In this document: positions 51,149 to 62,080 of the stretch, piece by piece | How positions within the stretch are numbered: the first letter of the stretch is position 1 | Layout of the letters: each line of letters starts with the position of its first letter | Source: Hydrangea macrophylla | Taxonomy: Eukaryota; Streptophyta; Magnoliopsida; Cornales; Hydrangeaceae | Length of the DNA stretch: 64,000 bases | Direction: 5' to 3' | NCBI GenBank assembly: GCA_033977485.1 | Contig: CM066992.1 | Span: 101,258,140-101,322,139, forward strand | Made by a program: the position numbers and the translations under genes | The notes under the pieces: generated by a model | Databases searched by the model: none | The model's input: the letters and a program-made list of their open reading frames with translations, nothing else | What the model was told of the DNA's origin: nothing

Positions 51149-51184
51149 CCCCCCCCCCCCCCCCCCCCCCCTTTTTTTTTTTTT
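51149..51184. repeat. Long poly-C followed by poly-T
   Basis: About 23 C then about 13 T without interruption. Runs of C this long are rare in plant DNA and are a known trouble spot for sequencing, so the length is uncertain. Confidence 0.8.
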
Positions 51185-52280
51185 AATTATTTTACTGCTA
51201 TGCATAGATATAATGTTTCTATGATTCGGAATTCTTTTTACAATTTCCTCGATAGGTTGTAAAACATATATATATAAAAAAGTTTTACTTGATATAACCT
51301 TGTGGGTAAATTACACTGGTGGTGATTTTCACAGGCTTTTGGGCATTATTTTTTACTTTTTAGGCAGTTTTGGATTAGACTTTTTTTTTTCTTGATCCAA
51401 GTTATTGAGCAATAAACGCATTGAATGGGCTCCTATAGTGCTAACCTTTGAGTGGGTAGAATGATAATCTGCTGAATTGTTGGTTGTTTCAATAGGTAAA
51501 TTTGATCTACCCTCAATTTCTTTTACTGATGAAATGATGCTGCACCTTTATCTATACTCTCTATTCATGGGACCTTCCTGAACGAGAAGAATTTGAGCTT
51601 ATTGATTTACAGAATCTTATCTTGTTTTCTGCTACTTGTGGCATTTTCAGGCCACTTTGTCTTCTTTTGCTATTTTCCTTATGTTTGGTCTTGAAATGTC
51701 TATTTTACCTTCTTAAAGTAAACTCTCCTTCCCTTTCTCTTTTCTCTTTACCATGACCACCTCATGCAAAGGTTCATGAGTTCTTAATCACCGTCTCATA
51801 TCCTCCTTGCTCCCTTGATTGTTACCCTCTCTACTGTATCTCACTTCAAAAGTTCAAATACAACTATTAAGATTTGAGAGCGAGTAAAATTTTGAGTTGG
51901 TTTTGTTTGTAATCTCTTTATCGTATTCTCCGTGTGAAGGTCTTATTTGATTGATGTGCTGTGATGGCCTTTTGGCATTTTAATAACAATTTGAGTTCTT
52001 CCAAAAAAAATAAAAATCGTATTCTTCTATTTAGGTATTTTATATAGTACTTATTTTTGTATCATATTGTTAATGTTTGTTATCAATTTTCTAGCATTTG
52101 ATTACAGCCCTCACTTCAAATCGAATTATATTTTATCAAACCTACTTAATTTAGTTTTGCGCATATATGTATATATATACATATGTGTGTGTGTGTGTGT
52201 GTATTTGCTTTGCATAAGTGACTATTCTATGTAAGCAAAAATGGGTAATTTACTTAATGCAAATATTGTATGTTAGTCCT

Positions 52281-54793
52281 ATGGCAGGTGGAGTTCGAGC
52301 CGGAAGCAACCAAGGCAGAGCTGGACTGCAACATTCCTTAGAGACAGGGCAGCATACCTCAAGCAATGGGCTTTCAAATCCCACCAGGGTTGAGTCACCA
52401 CCGACTATAGAGAATGTTTGCATCGATGAAAATGGTTTGTTAACCAAGGTTCTTGTTGTGTGGCTTATTTCGAAACATACAAAAAACTTGTGTTTACAAA
52501 AATGTCATGAATTGAACAGGGGCTGAAACATCTATGAAGAGAGGACGTGGCAAGACCAGAGGTATCGCACTTGCAAAGAAGAGGCGTGCAGGAGAAAAGC
52601 TTGCCGTGAACATCCCACCTTATCTTTTGCGAGCCGTTGGCAAAAATTCTCAAGCGCTAATTACTGAATCAGGTATTATTGTGAGACAAATGGCTCCACT
52701 CCATTATGACAAATGGAAGGCCATTCCTGAAGATGATAAGAAGAAAATGTGGCAATCACTGAGAGTACGTCATCTATCCTCAATTGTGTTAATTTAAAAT
52801 CACTTTCCTGTGGTGTTTATCAGACTGCAATGCTTTATGCTTACGATGTTGACCTTATAAGTGGTTTAGTTTGTAACTCTAGTCATTTTTTGGGTACACT
52901 TGATGTTGTTCTATTAAAGCTTGGGGATTCAGACCTTAATCTTGTGTTGACAGCGTTGCCATGCCTTCAAACTAATTCAGTTTGTTAGAATCGATCTTCT
53001 TATAATGGGCTATGTGCTTGTTTTTTTTTCAGCTGGGTATTCTTGTTCGTTGTTGGTGTTAGGGCTTTGGAATTTGTTGCTGGTTGTATTTTACTTATTT
53101 TTTTCTTTGAATCATGGTCAGTGTCTTGTGTTTATATATATTTATTTATTTTCATCATTCTAGATCTTGTTATTTTATGCATTGTTAACATCTTCTGTTT
53201 GTTTTTTGGTTTTCTAGAAAGTTTAGACTTAATTAATACTTCTGCATATTGATTTGGGTGATTTATTCCTTGCTTTTGATTGCGCACATGAATAGTATCA
53301 TGTATACTACATTAATAACTTATTGTGTATATTTGAAACATTTGGAAACGAGTGTGTACACAATATGGATTAGATTTGTTATAAACTACTTGAATGAAAA
53401 CAAGAATTCATAGAATTTCATTGTTGGGATTGGAATCGGAATTGGAAACATAACTCAGATTTGCTTGGATTGAAAAGAAACTGCTACAGACCCAGAATTA
53501 ATAACTTTTCTTTGCTGAATTTGTCTATTTAATTTGTCATTGCAGCAAAAATTTGCTCTCCATGAGGAACCTCACATCCAAATTGCTGTTTATAGGCAAT
53601 TGAACACTCAATACAGGTCATACCGTTACAGGCTGCACAAACAACACTATCTTGCACATGATACTAACGAGTTGAGATTGTTAAATCGCCCATCAGGGAT
53701 TACTCAAAATGACTGGGAGCATCTTGTCAAGCATTTTGGATCTGATGAGTTTAAGGTAATTTACAATTTCAATGCATATTTCTAATTCAATATTTACAAC
53801 TGTCTTTTTTCCTTTTCAAATGCCATAGAAGGTTAGCGAGAGAAACAAAAAGAGTAGGGAAAAGCAAAAGATCGGTCACATTGCCGGGACGAAGGGATTT
53901 GCCAGGACTAGCTATGCTCATGTAAGCTCAATGTATTTTTAGTTTCCAGTGAATAGTATGATAAATATATCTAATGAAAATGACATATACACTAGTTCAT
54001 GTAACAACAGCGTGATCGAGGAACAGGAGAGGAACCAACAAGAACTTTGTTGTGGTACTTGACACGATTTAGCAAAAATAAGAAGAAATGGGTGGATGAA
54101 ACTTCGCAAGAAGTCTATGTAAGTTACTTATTTGCAAACTTTTGGTAATTAAGCTTTAGGATGCAATTTGAGTAGATATCATTGGTAAGTAACTATTTTT
54201 CTCTACATGTAGGACTGTTTTGCTACTAGTTGCACATACTTTATCTTCTCTTAAATTTGTTTCCTATTGAGTAGATCTCAATCGTATTTTGAATGTAACT
54301 AATTGCATTGCTTTGTGAAAGCGGACTTGACAACACTTGAACCATTTTGTTTTTAGCAACAAAACCTATGGATTCATTTGGGCAAAGGTTCTTACGAATA
54401 TTTTTAATGTAGGAAAAACTTAAAAGCTTAGAATCTCAGCCTGTAGAGGAGGGTGTTACTGCAATGACTGAGGATGAGAGATTTGTTCAAGTTCTTGGAC
54501 CAGAGCGATCTGGACAGATACGTGGTCGTGGAGCTGGTCCTAAGATTACACCATCTGGAGGAAGTCAACAAAACCACCATGCACAACTTGAAAAGGAGAA
54601 TGGAGAGTTTAGGAGGCAAGCTGAGGCAGACCGGGGGCGTTTGGAATTGTTGGAAAAGGAGAATAGTGATATGGTGAAAAGATTAGAGTGCCTTTCTTCC
54701 CAGTTAGCTGCACAAGCTGCAATCCACTCCCAATTTACTGCTATGCTTGATCAGTTTAAGCAATCAGGCCAGATACATTCTGCCTCCTTTTAG
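52281..54793 (+). CDS. TnpA-like CACTA protein (plant transposase, Ptta/En/Spm family)
   Basis: This accessory protein of CACTA elements is thought to bind the subterminal repeats and assist transposition; it is not the cutting enzyme. Six exons fit GT-AG rules with frame kept throughout: 52281-52434, 52520-52764, 53546-53755, 53829-53921, 54011-54118, 54413-54793, in total 1191 nt or 396 residues. The start MAGGVRAGSN is the first ATG in frame. Exon 2 begins a basic region (KRGRGKTRG, AKKRR) and the family domain, with NIPPYLLRAVG and HYDKWKAIPEDDKKKMWQSL. Exons 3-5 continue it (HYLAHDTNEL, ITQNDWEHLVKHF, SERNKKSREKQ, GFARTSYAH, DETSQEVY). Exon 6 has RFVQVLGPERSGQIRGRGAG and a C-terminal coiled coil (LEKENGEFRRQ ... 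LEKENSDMVKRLE). No stop or frameshift was found. Exon borders are from reading, not transcripts. Confidence 0.88.
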
Positions 54794-55912
54794 GTAGCAA
54801 GTCCTTAGTTATTTTATTGAGTTGAAATTTGTAGATTATGTCATGATACAACTTAGAAATTTTTGGTGTACTTTATCCTAATTCGTAGCAAGTTTAACAT
54901 TAGTTTGATTTCACATGTTGCATTTTATATGTAGTACTAACATAAACTCCATTTGTCTTATTTGTAGGTTGGAGAGGCTTGAAGTTTACATTCTGGAATC
55001 TATGTAACAGGATCCTTTTTGTAAAACTCTAAGGCTATATTCTGACTACTACTTTTGTGTACTTAGATGCCTTGTGATTATGACTGTGACTTCTTTTTTT
55101 GAATGTTCTAAGGCCTACTAATCAGGAGATTTTTGCATGTATTTTTGGATGCCTTGTAATTATGACTTCTTGGTACTTGACTTTGTATATTCTTAGGCCT
55201 TTTGATTAGAAAATTTTGTACAAAAACCTGTTGGGTTGTTTATGAATTTAAGCTATTTTGTAATGACAATATGCATTGGATTTAGTGAGGTTGAGTTGTT
55301 TGACCTTTCTGAATGTTGGGCACCAACCATATTATGTAGCCAGTTGGGTATCAATTGCAATTAAAATTTGGAGGTCATTGTTGTATATCAGTATATATAT
55401 TGGGAAAAGTCCTACAATTAGTGGCAATATGAAATCATCACCAGTTTGTTATTTAGTGACAAGTCAGACAACTAAAAATTGACACTAAACTGTGGAGGAT
55501 TGTGACTGTAAGTGAACTAAATGGATACTTACATACAATACTCACAACTCTTATTGTGACTGAAGGTCCATTTAGTGGCAACATGTTTTGAGTCACAAAA
55601 GTATAATATTTAGTGATACTAGTTATTGTCACTAAAATAATGTTTTAGTGTCTACATTTTGTTGCCACAGAAAGTTTGATTATTAGTGATGACAAGTCGC
55701 TTGCCACAAAAAGATTTGATTTTGTCACAAGTTTTAAATTGTGACTAAACATCTAGACATTAGTGGCGATAAGGTAAATATTGCCACAAAAAGTTTTAGT
55801 CACATTACAATTAGTGGCATCACAGTGGCAACCATTTTTATTGCCACTATAACTTTTAGTGACAACAAATTGGCAATATTTTACGCCACTAAAAGTCACA
55901 TTTCTTGTAGTG
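54794..55912. repeat. CACTA 3' region with subterminal repeats
   Basis: After the gene, 55410-55910 is dense with TTAGTGGCAA, TTGTCACTAAA and GCCACTAAAA motifs in both orientations, the expected binding sites for TnpA-like proteins. No other gene is seen. Confidence 0.8.
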
Positions 55913-56943
55913 TTGGACACGTGTCGGATACTCAAGTAAGTCATGAGAGTTTGCAGATGTTGATTTCATCCACCATTGGTGGGTAACCAATGGTCTATGG
56001 AGCACCGACACTCTATTTTGGCCCTCGTATCAATATCGAAAGAGACAACGACGACGACCCGACCCGATATTTACTGATGATGGTAATGAGGCAATTGAAG
56101 AATGAGTGGATGGACATCTTTTTGGGACATATATAGAACTACTAGTTACTATTTAGTAATTAGCCGGTATTTTTTGGAACTTAATTCATGATCACAAAAT
56201 ATATTTTTTGGGCTATATACTAGAGGACACAAGTTAGCAAATATCTTTTGCTACCTGGTTTATGTAGATGGACATACTTGGGGACAAGTGCACACATTAC
56301 TTAGTAGTTAGCAAATGACAATGTGCTTTGACACTTGGTTGATGAATGTTATTAACTTATTAATGAAGATGTTTTTGAATTTTATTCATTTGCTTTGTTG
56401 TATTTGATAATTTCTAGTACTGTTGTGATTTATGTGCTTTTATGCCAATTTTGATAAAACATGGTAAACATATATTTCAAAAAAAAAATATTTTAAAAAT
56501 CGTGTCCCGAACGTATCGTATCCTGCTTTTTTTAGAAATGACGTATCGGCGTATCCGTGTCGTGTCGTGTCCGTGTCGCGTGTCCGTATCGGTGCTTCTT
56601 AGGTGATGATAGATGAGATTTCGAAGCTAATTCAACCAGTCTGTCGTATGATTTTATCCTATGATGTGAATATCTTGGCCCAAAATTGTCCAGAATATTA
56701 AACCATTGTGCTGCAAATAGATTGACCATTATGGAAATATCAAACTAGAGATTCTCTTGTCATATTTCAAGGGATATCATGATGATTGGAATGAAGTCTA
56801 GAACTTCAGATTCTTGAATAGCATGGCCCATCTCATCATCCTCTACAACGGTAGATTATTTACTAATTCGTGTTTTTCTATCATTAGAAACCTTAAAACT
56901 TGAATAATGTTAGTGGATATGACAACAGAACTTTTGACAAATA

Positions 56944-57235
56944 CTCCCTGTGTCCCATAATAAGTGTCCACTTCCTTTTTGCACAATGTTTAAGAAAGTT
57001 GTATTATATTAATTTTTTTGGTTCATTAAATAGTCACTTTCCAAGTTTACCCTTAGATGTGATGGGTGTTTGACTTTTTGTTTGTTTTGAGACCACAAAT
57101 AAATGCTACTTTGTCTTTATTATAAGGGTAGTTTTGGAAAGAAAGTAAAAGCTATATGCCAATTTAGGAAAGTGGACACTTATTGTGGTACATCCAAAAA
57201 AGAAAATGTGGACACTTATTATGGGACAGAGGGAG
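56944..57235. mobile_element. Stowaway-type MITE (Tc1/mariner), TSD TA
   Basis: It starts CTCCCTGTGTCCCATAATAA, ends TTATTATGGGACAGAGGGAG, and is flanked by TA on both sides. This is the standard Stowaway consensus. It is 292 bp and non-coding. Confidence 0.95.
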
Positions 57236-57771
57236 TAAAATGTTTTATTGTACAGAAGATGTGAATTTCTTAAAGGAAAACAATAAGATGACATGTGGTT
57301 CAAGTGTGCAATGTTGTCTATTTGGAACACACTTCGACCAATTATAAAACAAAACAATCTGAAAAATTGCTAAAGAACTTTACATGGAGTCTTTTCCTTC
57401 GACAAGTACTAATTCTTATAACATATCAAATAATGCTTATATTGTTGTTATTGTTGCAGTGTAAAAGTGAAGGATTAGATGTCTCAAGCATGTAATTGCT
57501 ATAAGGGATCAAAGAATCCTATGCTTTAAATCAACAATAACTTTTTACTGTCGTTATCTTTTAAGCTCAAGTGGTTTCCAGAAGTGGTAGGGCATCATGT
57601 TTTGCAAAAAATTAATGTACATTTCCAGTACTTTGTATTTATTATCTTGACAATAATATGGATAACAAACCATGTGATTCTTCATGTGCTGATGTTTCAC
57701 ACTATACCCCATCTAAATACATCTTGAACACTCACTCCACATTTCAATACACCTCCACATACCCTTCTGTC
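57236..57771. other. Spacer upstream of SAUR D
   Basis: No gene is seen. The CATGTGATTCTTCATG at 57671-57686 is the inverted counterpart of the CATGAAGAATCACATG block upstream of the minus-strand SAURs, so it lies in the same orientation relative to its own gene. TATATATA at 57772-57779 follows. Confidence 0.6.
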
Positions 57772-57874
57772 TATATATACACATGTTTATGAATCTGATT
57801 AAGCCTAAAACAGATCTTCATATCCTTCAGTCTCAAAGCTTTTTTTCTTGTTTGCAAAGCCCCTTGTAATTTTT

Positions 57875-57879
<5 letters not shown>

Positions 57880-57912
<33 letters not shown>

Positions 57913-57958
57913 AAAAAAAAAAAAAAAAAAAAGAAGAAGAAGAAGAAGAAAAAGAAAA
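57880..57958. repeat. (CA)n, poly-A and (GAA)n in the SAUR D leader
   Basis: A CA tract (~57881-57906), an A-rich run and GAA repeats lie directly before the ATG of the SAUR pseudogene. Confidence 0.9.
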
Positions 57959-57961
57959 ATG

Positions 57962-58264
57962 ATGGGTATCCGTATGCCTCACATTCTTCAATCTAAGAAA
58001 ATTCTCTGATTGTCTTCTTTGAAAGCAAACCAAACAGCTTCAAAAGATATGGATGTCCCGAAAGGCTTCTTAGCAGTTGATGTTGGAGAGAGCCAAAAGA
58101 AGCGGTTTGTGATTCCAATATCAAACTTAAACCAACCAGCATTTCAAGATTTGCTAAGTCAAGCAGAAGAAGAATATGGATTTGATCATCCCATGGGTGG
58201 TCTCACAATTCCATGCAAAGAAGAAATCTTCATTGATCTCACTTCTCGTTTCTATAGTTTATGA
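57962..58264 (+). pseudogene. SAUR-like gene with a TGA nonsense codon
   Basis: The frame starts MGIRMPHILQSKKIL at 57962 (another in-frame ATG sits 3 bp upstream), and then TGA at 58007-58009 stands where copies A-C have an Arg codon; a single C-to-T change from CGA would explain it. After the stop the frame stays open to 58264 with [44 protein letters not shown] and LTIPCKEE. Two further changes hit conserved residues: VYVG is VDVG and SYLNQP is SNLNQP. Re-initiation at the ATG in KDMDVPKG would give only a shortened protein. The promoter (TATA 57772-57779, CATGTG 57671-57676) and a (CA)n, A-rich and (GAA)n leader are intact. It is probably a recent pseudogene. Confidence 0.88.
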
Positions 58265-58278
58265 GATGGAAGACACTA

Positions 58279-58564
58279 AGGCTTAGTTTGACCCCCATGT
58301 GGCTTTTTAAAAGGAGCTTATGAAATTTATTACTAAGTTCTTTGATAATTTTATACAAGTGGCACACTACTCTTCAAAAAGACATCATGAAACCAAAAAG
58401 CAACCGTGGGCTTTTAAAAGCTCCATTTTAGAGCTTTTAAAAGCTCCCTCCAAAAAAGCCCTAAGTTCAATTTTTGCAAAGCTCATAAACTAGTTACCAA
58501 ATAAATTAACATTAAATTGTGCTTTAAAAAAGGAGAAGCACCACGTGGAGGCCAAACTAAGCCT
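58279..58564. mobile_element. MITE with AGGCTTAGTTTG termini
   Basis: AGGCTTAGTTTGACCCCCA at the left and GAGGCCAAACTAAGCCT at the right are inverted, with CATGTGG / CCACGTGG next to them. The centre (AAAAGCTCCATTTTAGAGCT) is itself self-complementary. I could not make out a clear target duplication. Confidence 0.7.
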
Positions 58565-59791
58565 AACTTGTATCAGAAAACACAATTTTGTAAAGTAGAA
58601 CAAACCAATTCCATGTAAAGTTATCGGGGATTGAGCAGGGAAAATGTTTCCCTTTATAAGACACAGAAAATGGAAATTTTCTTTCCAAACAAGTTGGATT
58701 CTTTTTGTACTACCAAATCTGCTCTTTTATGTTTTTATTTTTATTTTTTATACTCTATTTCATGGACTTGAATAGCATTATTTTGCCCCAATATGCTTAC
58801 GCAGTTCTGTAAAAAGAAATTGAATTAACATTTCCTCAGTGTTTTCCTTCATGTACATGAATGACATTAACTTTTTCTGTATATAAATAGATTATTGAAC
58901 TAGTGAGTCTAAAGGTATTTTACAGCATGAGGAACTGAAATGTCAAATGTCTTAGGTTATACATGGACCAATCTGATTGTGGTAAATAAAACCTGACAAT
59001 TTCAGTGGATCCTTGCTCATATTACCGGAGAGTTAGATACTAAGGCTATGTTTGGTTCATAGTATAGTGATGTAAGGGAAAAGAAAACACCAACGAAATT
59101 GGAAGGAAACGAAAATCGGGTGAAAAGTAAATTAACTTTTTCCGAAAGACTTTAGCCATTCCCTTGGCCCTTCCCATTGCTTGTGAGTCTTTGAAATCAA
59201 GAAATTGACCCAAGGGAGGTACTAGAATATCTTTTCGTATATAAAACTGGATTACACTTGTTTACTCTATTTTGTATACTTTCCTGATGTTCAAAACTGT
59301 TATTGGGTCGTCGTGTGTGTCAGGCAGACAAATTTGCACATTAGACTAATCACGTATCAACCCAATACAAAATGTATGTAAACAAACAATTTTGTAACGC
59401 ATTTGATTGTATGTGCTCCTGCACACGCATACCTAGGGATGAGAACCATAAACTGTTGCGGGACTTAGATTTGATTGAAGAATTGTTACCTTTATCAAAT
59501 GTGAAGAGAGTTTCACCATTAATGAAAAGATAGAAAGATAAATGGACACAAAAATTAATTAGAACTTGAAAAAGAAAATTTCAATCATGTGACGCATTTG
59601 CCCTTGCAATTGACTTGGAATATGGGAGAAATATTGCATTAAATCTCTATTTACAATTTCCCATTTAGGAACACAAGTTTTCTTTTCTGAATCCCCAATC
59701 TCTTGTGGAAAAAGGGGGAAAAAATAGAAAAGGTAGTACATAGATTTGTTAGTATGCTCTACAAAATGTGTTTATAGCTAAATCTCATGAT

Positions 59792-60088
59792 TCAATCAAG
59801 TCGAGAAGTTATATCGATGAATGTGTCCTCTTTGCAAGGAATTGTGAGACCACCCATTGGATGATCAAATCCATATTCTTCCTCAGCTTGACTTAGCAAG
59901 TCCTGAAATAATGGCTGGTTCAAATATGATATTGGGATCAAAAATCTCTTCTTTTCACTCTTTCCAACATAAACTGCACAATAGCCCTTTGGTACGTCTA
60001 GAGATGTTGAAGCTTTTTGGTTTGTTATCAATGAAGAAAATCGAAGAATTTGCTTGGCATGAATAACACGAGGCATCCGAATACCCAT
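59792..60088 (-). CDS. SAUR family protein (auxin-induced 15A-like), copy C
   Basis: A complete 98-residue SAUR whose protein is identical to copy A at 41446-41742; the coding DNA differs by a few silent changes (for example near 59815 and 59997). The domain is [54 protein letters not shown], ending TSRLD. The promoter is also retained: TATA at 60227-60234, TGTCTC at 60302-60307 and CACATG at 60324-60329, all minus strand. Identity of protein with silent differences in DNA suggests either recent duplication or purifying selection. The role is as for copy A. Both copies are likely expressed similarly. Confidence 0.95.
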   Translation of the reverse strand: MGIRMPRVIHAKQILRFSSLITNQKASTSLDVPKGYCAVYVGKSEKKRFLIPISYLNQPLFQDLLSQAEEEYGFDHPMGGLTIPCKEDTFIDITSRLD

Positions 60089-60226
60089 ATTGGATAACGA
60101 TCTATATAGATCACGAAAGAAGAAGAAAATAAATGAAGATCAAAGAGTGTTTGAAAAGCTGTGGGATTGAGAGGGAAGAATATGTGTAAGACTTGTGTTG
60201 GTAATGGTTATAGATTCCAATATGTG

Positions 60227-60329
60227 TATATATAGATCAAAGAGTATTGGGAAATCCTCTGGGAGTGTGTGGTAAAGATGCACTTAGATAGGGTCTAGTG
60301 AGAGACAATAGAACATGAAGAATCACATG
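60227..60329 (-). promoter_or_regulatory. Promoter of SAUR C: TATA, AuxRE, CACATG
   Basis: Minus strand TATATATA at 60227-60234, TGTCTC at 60302-60307, CACATG at 60324-60329, with the same spacing as in SAUR A. Confidence 0.65.
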
Positions 60330-60751
60330 ACATTGTTTCCAACTTGTCATCAAGAATTTATATTGATAGAAACTCAAATGTATGTTTGTTGAAAAACATC
60401 ATGCCCCACCACTTCTAGTAATATGTATATACATTTTTTTTTTTGTGTGTGTGTGTGTGGCGAACAAGGCCCCCACTGCTAGCAAATAACAGAAACAGTG
60501 GAGGGTCTTACCTAAATGTTCAGCTGATATTGACAAGAAAGTGTGAATAGATGAAATACAGGAATTGCAAGTATAAACACAGAGCATCAAAAAGGGGATA
60601 AATTTTTGAGTTACTTGAGTTCAAGACTTTCACCTGATTGCTGTTACGCTTTAACACTCTGAGATGATAACGTCTTCATGAAGAGGATCCGACGCTAGCC
60701 TCTGCACAAGTCATAACCCCAAGAACAACCAATTATCGACCAAAAAAATAA

Positions 60752-61781
60752 GGGTTAATTTCAAAAACACCCCCTCAACTATGACCCGTTTTCAACTCGC
60801 TCTTCTGAACTTTTTTTTCCGACAAATTGACCCCCTCCGTTTGTTTGCAAATGAAAATGGGCATGTGCCCATCATGTGAGAGCAAAAATGGACACTTTTA
60901 CCCTTTGTGTCCAAAATGAGTTTGATCTCTCTTTACAGTCTACCCTGATTTCTCACTCTCCCCTCTCCCTCTCTCTCTCTCACTCCCTTGCACCCCAAAA
61001 TAAGTAAACTTGTTATATAGCCCTCCAAAAAATATCAGTTAGGCTAAAGAAAATGATTTTATATGTAAGATGTTGGTCCAATTATACTTCATTCTCCCAA
61101 AATTTGAAAAAAAAAAAAAAAAACTTATTATATGTAATATATTGGCTTAATTACAAATAGACCCAAAAAACCTTATTATATGTAATACATTGGCTTAATT
61201 ACAAGGAAAGAGTAATGCTATGCTTCCCAAATTTTGTATCTCAAATGGTTTCCAAATACATATGACGGCAGGACCAACTTCAATAATGGTGGAACGACTT
61301 CAGCATCCTCCAATCAAAATCAGGTGGGCCTACTACCACGTGTTTGAGAACCACCTAGGATACAAAATTTGATAAGCACAGCATTACTCATATTTTAAAT
61401 ATTATTAGTTTTCGATATTATTAATCATGGATGAAATAGAAGGGAAAATACCTGAGAATTAATTTTATTTTTCGATTTCATTTCTTCTTTTCTCTCCCTC
61501 ACTAAATCCATGAACCAAATAAAGCCTAACAGTAATAAGGGTTGATAGTTAATTGAAATTTGTAAAGTTTGGCATGATGGTAAAACAATTTGTGTAGACT
61601 AAACTAAGAGATGAGATGTAAATGAGTTGGGACAAATGTTTAGGGTGTGTTGGATTACAGTTGGACCAATATTTTATATGTAGTTATTTTCTCTAAATTG
61701 TGGGGTTGATTTTTTGGACCAACATATTACACATAGTTTTTTTTTTTTTTAAATTGGGACCTTATAATTTAGAGAGAGAAG

Positions 61782-61830
<49 letters not shown>

Positions 61831-62070
61831 AATGGGGTGAAGTTATTCAATTTTTTTAGATCAGGGGGTGTACTCGAAAATGGGTCATAGTTGAGGGGGT
61901 GTTTTTGCAATTTAGACCAAGGGTATATGCGTCATTTCATTACTTCCGTTAACGGCGTTTGAGACTAAATAATTTTTGATAGTTGAGGGGGTGAAGTTGT
62001 TCACTTTTTTAAATCAGGGGGTGTACTAAAAAACGGGTCATAGTTGAGGGGGTGTTTTTGCAATTAACCC
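60752..62070. mobile_element. Mutator-like non-autonomous element, TSD AAAAAATAA
   Basis: It starts GGGTTAATTTCAAAAACACC and ends GGTGTTTTTGCAATTAACCC, about 42 bp of inverted terminal repeat continuing through CCCCTCAACTATGACCCGTTT. The 9-bp AAAAAATAA flanks it (60743-60751, 62071-62079). The empty site exists at 44911-44920. Inside are a nested MITE (61210-61389), a duplicated TATGTAATAYATTGGCTTAA segment (~61130-61205), a (GA)n tract (~61790-61827) and a second internal copy of the terminal motif (~61860-61905). No gene is seen. Confidence 0.9.
61210..61389. mobile_element. MITE with GAGTAATGCTATGCTTCCC termini (nested)
   Basis: The ends GAGTAATGCTATGCTTCCCA and TGATAAGCACAGCATTACTC pair over about 30 bp. 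This is the full-length form of the MITE at 4529 and 13180-21314. No clear target duplication is seen. Confidence 0.85.
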
Positions 62071-62080
62071 AAAAAATAAA

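Larger units (their letters stand above)
48022..55912 (+). mobile_element. CACTA (En/Spm) transposon, TSD TTG, no TNP2
   Basis: The termini are CACTACAAGAAAAATGATAT and ...ACATTTCTTGTAGTG, the CACTACAAGAAA hallmark, flanked by the 3-bp repeat TTG (48019-48021, 55913-55915). Subterminal repeats with TTAGTGGCAA / GCCACTAAA lie at 48040-48100 and 55410-55900. It carries one gene (52281-54793). About 4.2 kb lies between the left end and the gene: a TATA-like tract near 48330, a CT-rich leader with a donor GGGTAAGTGC at 48487, and MITEs. I see nothing like the large TNP2 transposase, so the element probably needs one supplied in trans. Confidence 0.95.
47870..56600. mobile_element. TIR DNA transposon (GAAGCACCGA ends), split by a CACTA element
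   Basis: The left end CTATGAAGCACCGACAC and right end GTATCGGTGCTTCTT are inverted copies, flanked by the 10-bp repeat AGGTGATGAT (47860-47869, 56601-56610), a Mutator-type duplication length. Removing the CACTA element leaves about 0.84 kb. A second left-end-like segment (GGAGCACCGACACTC, ~55998) suggests an internal duplication or nested copy. No transposase was recognised; 56040-56100 holds a short acidic stretch only. Confidence 0.7.
59143..60751. repeat. Segmental duplication carrying a SAUR, copy 2
   Basis: It matches 40792-42282 plus 44798-44920 and has no solo LTR at the position corresponding to 42283. It continues after two Mutator-like elements at 62471-63110. It contains SAUR C. 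Confidence 0.9.

Noticed and set aside
48500..52200. Hidden TNP2 transposase upstream of the TnpA-like gene
   Set aside because: I found no convincing transposase motifs; frames are short and the segment contains MITEs and AT-rich sequence. A profile search would be decisive.
58010..58264. SAUR D as an 84-residue functional protein starting at 58010
   Set aside because: The codon at 58010 is TTG, not ATG, and it directly follows a TGA in the true frame; the first usable ATG lies further in, at the edge of the conserved domain.
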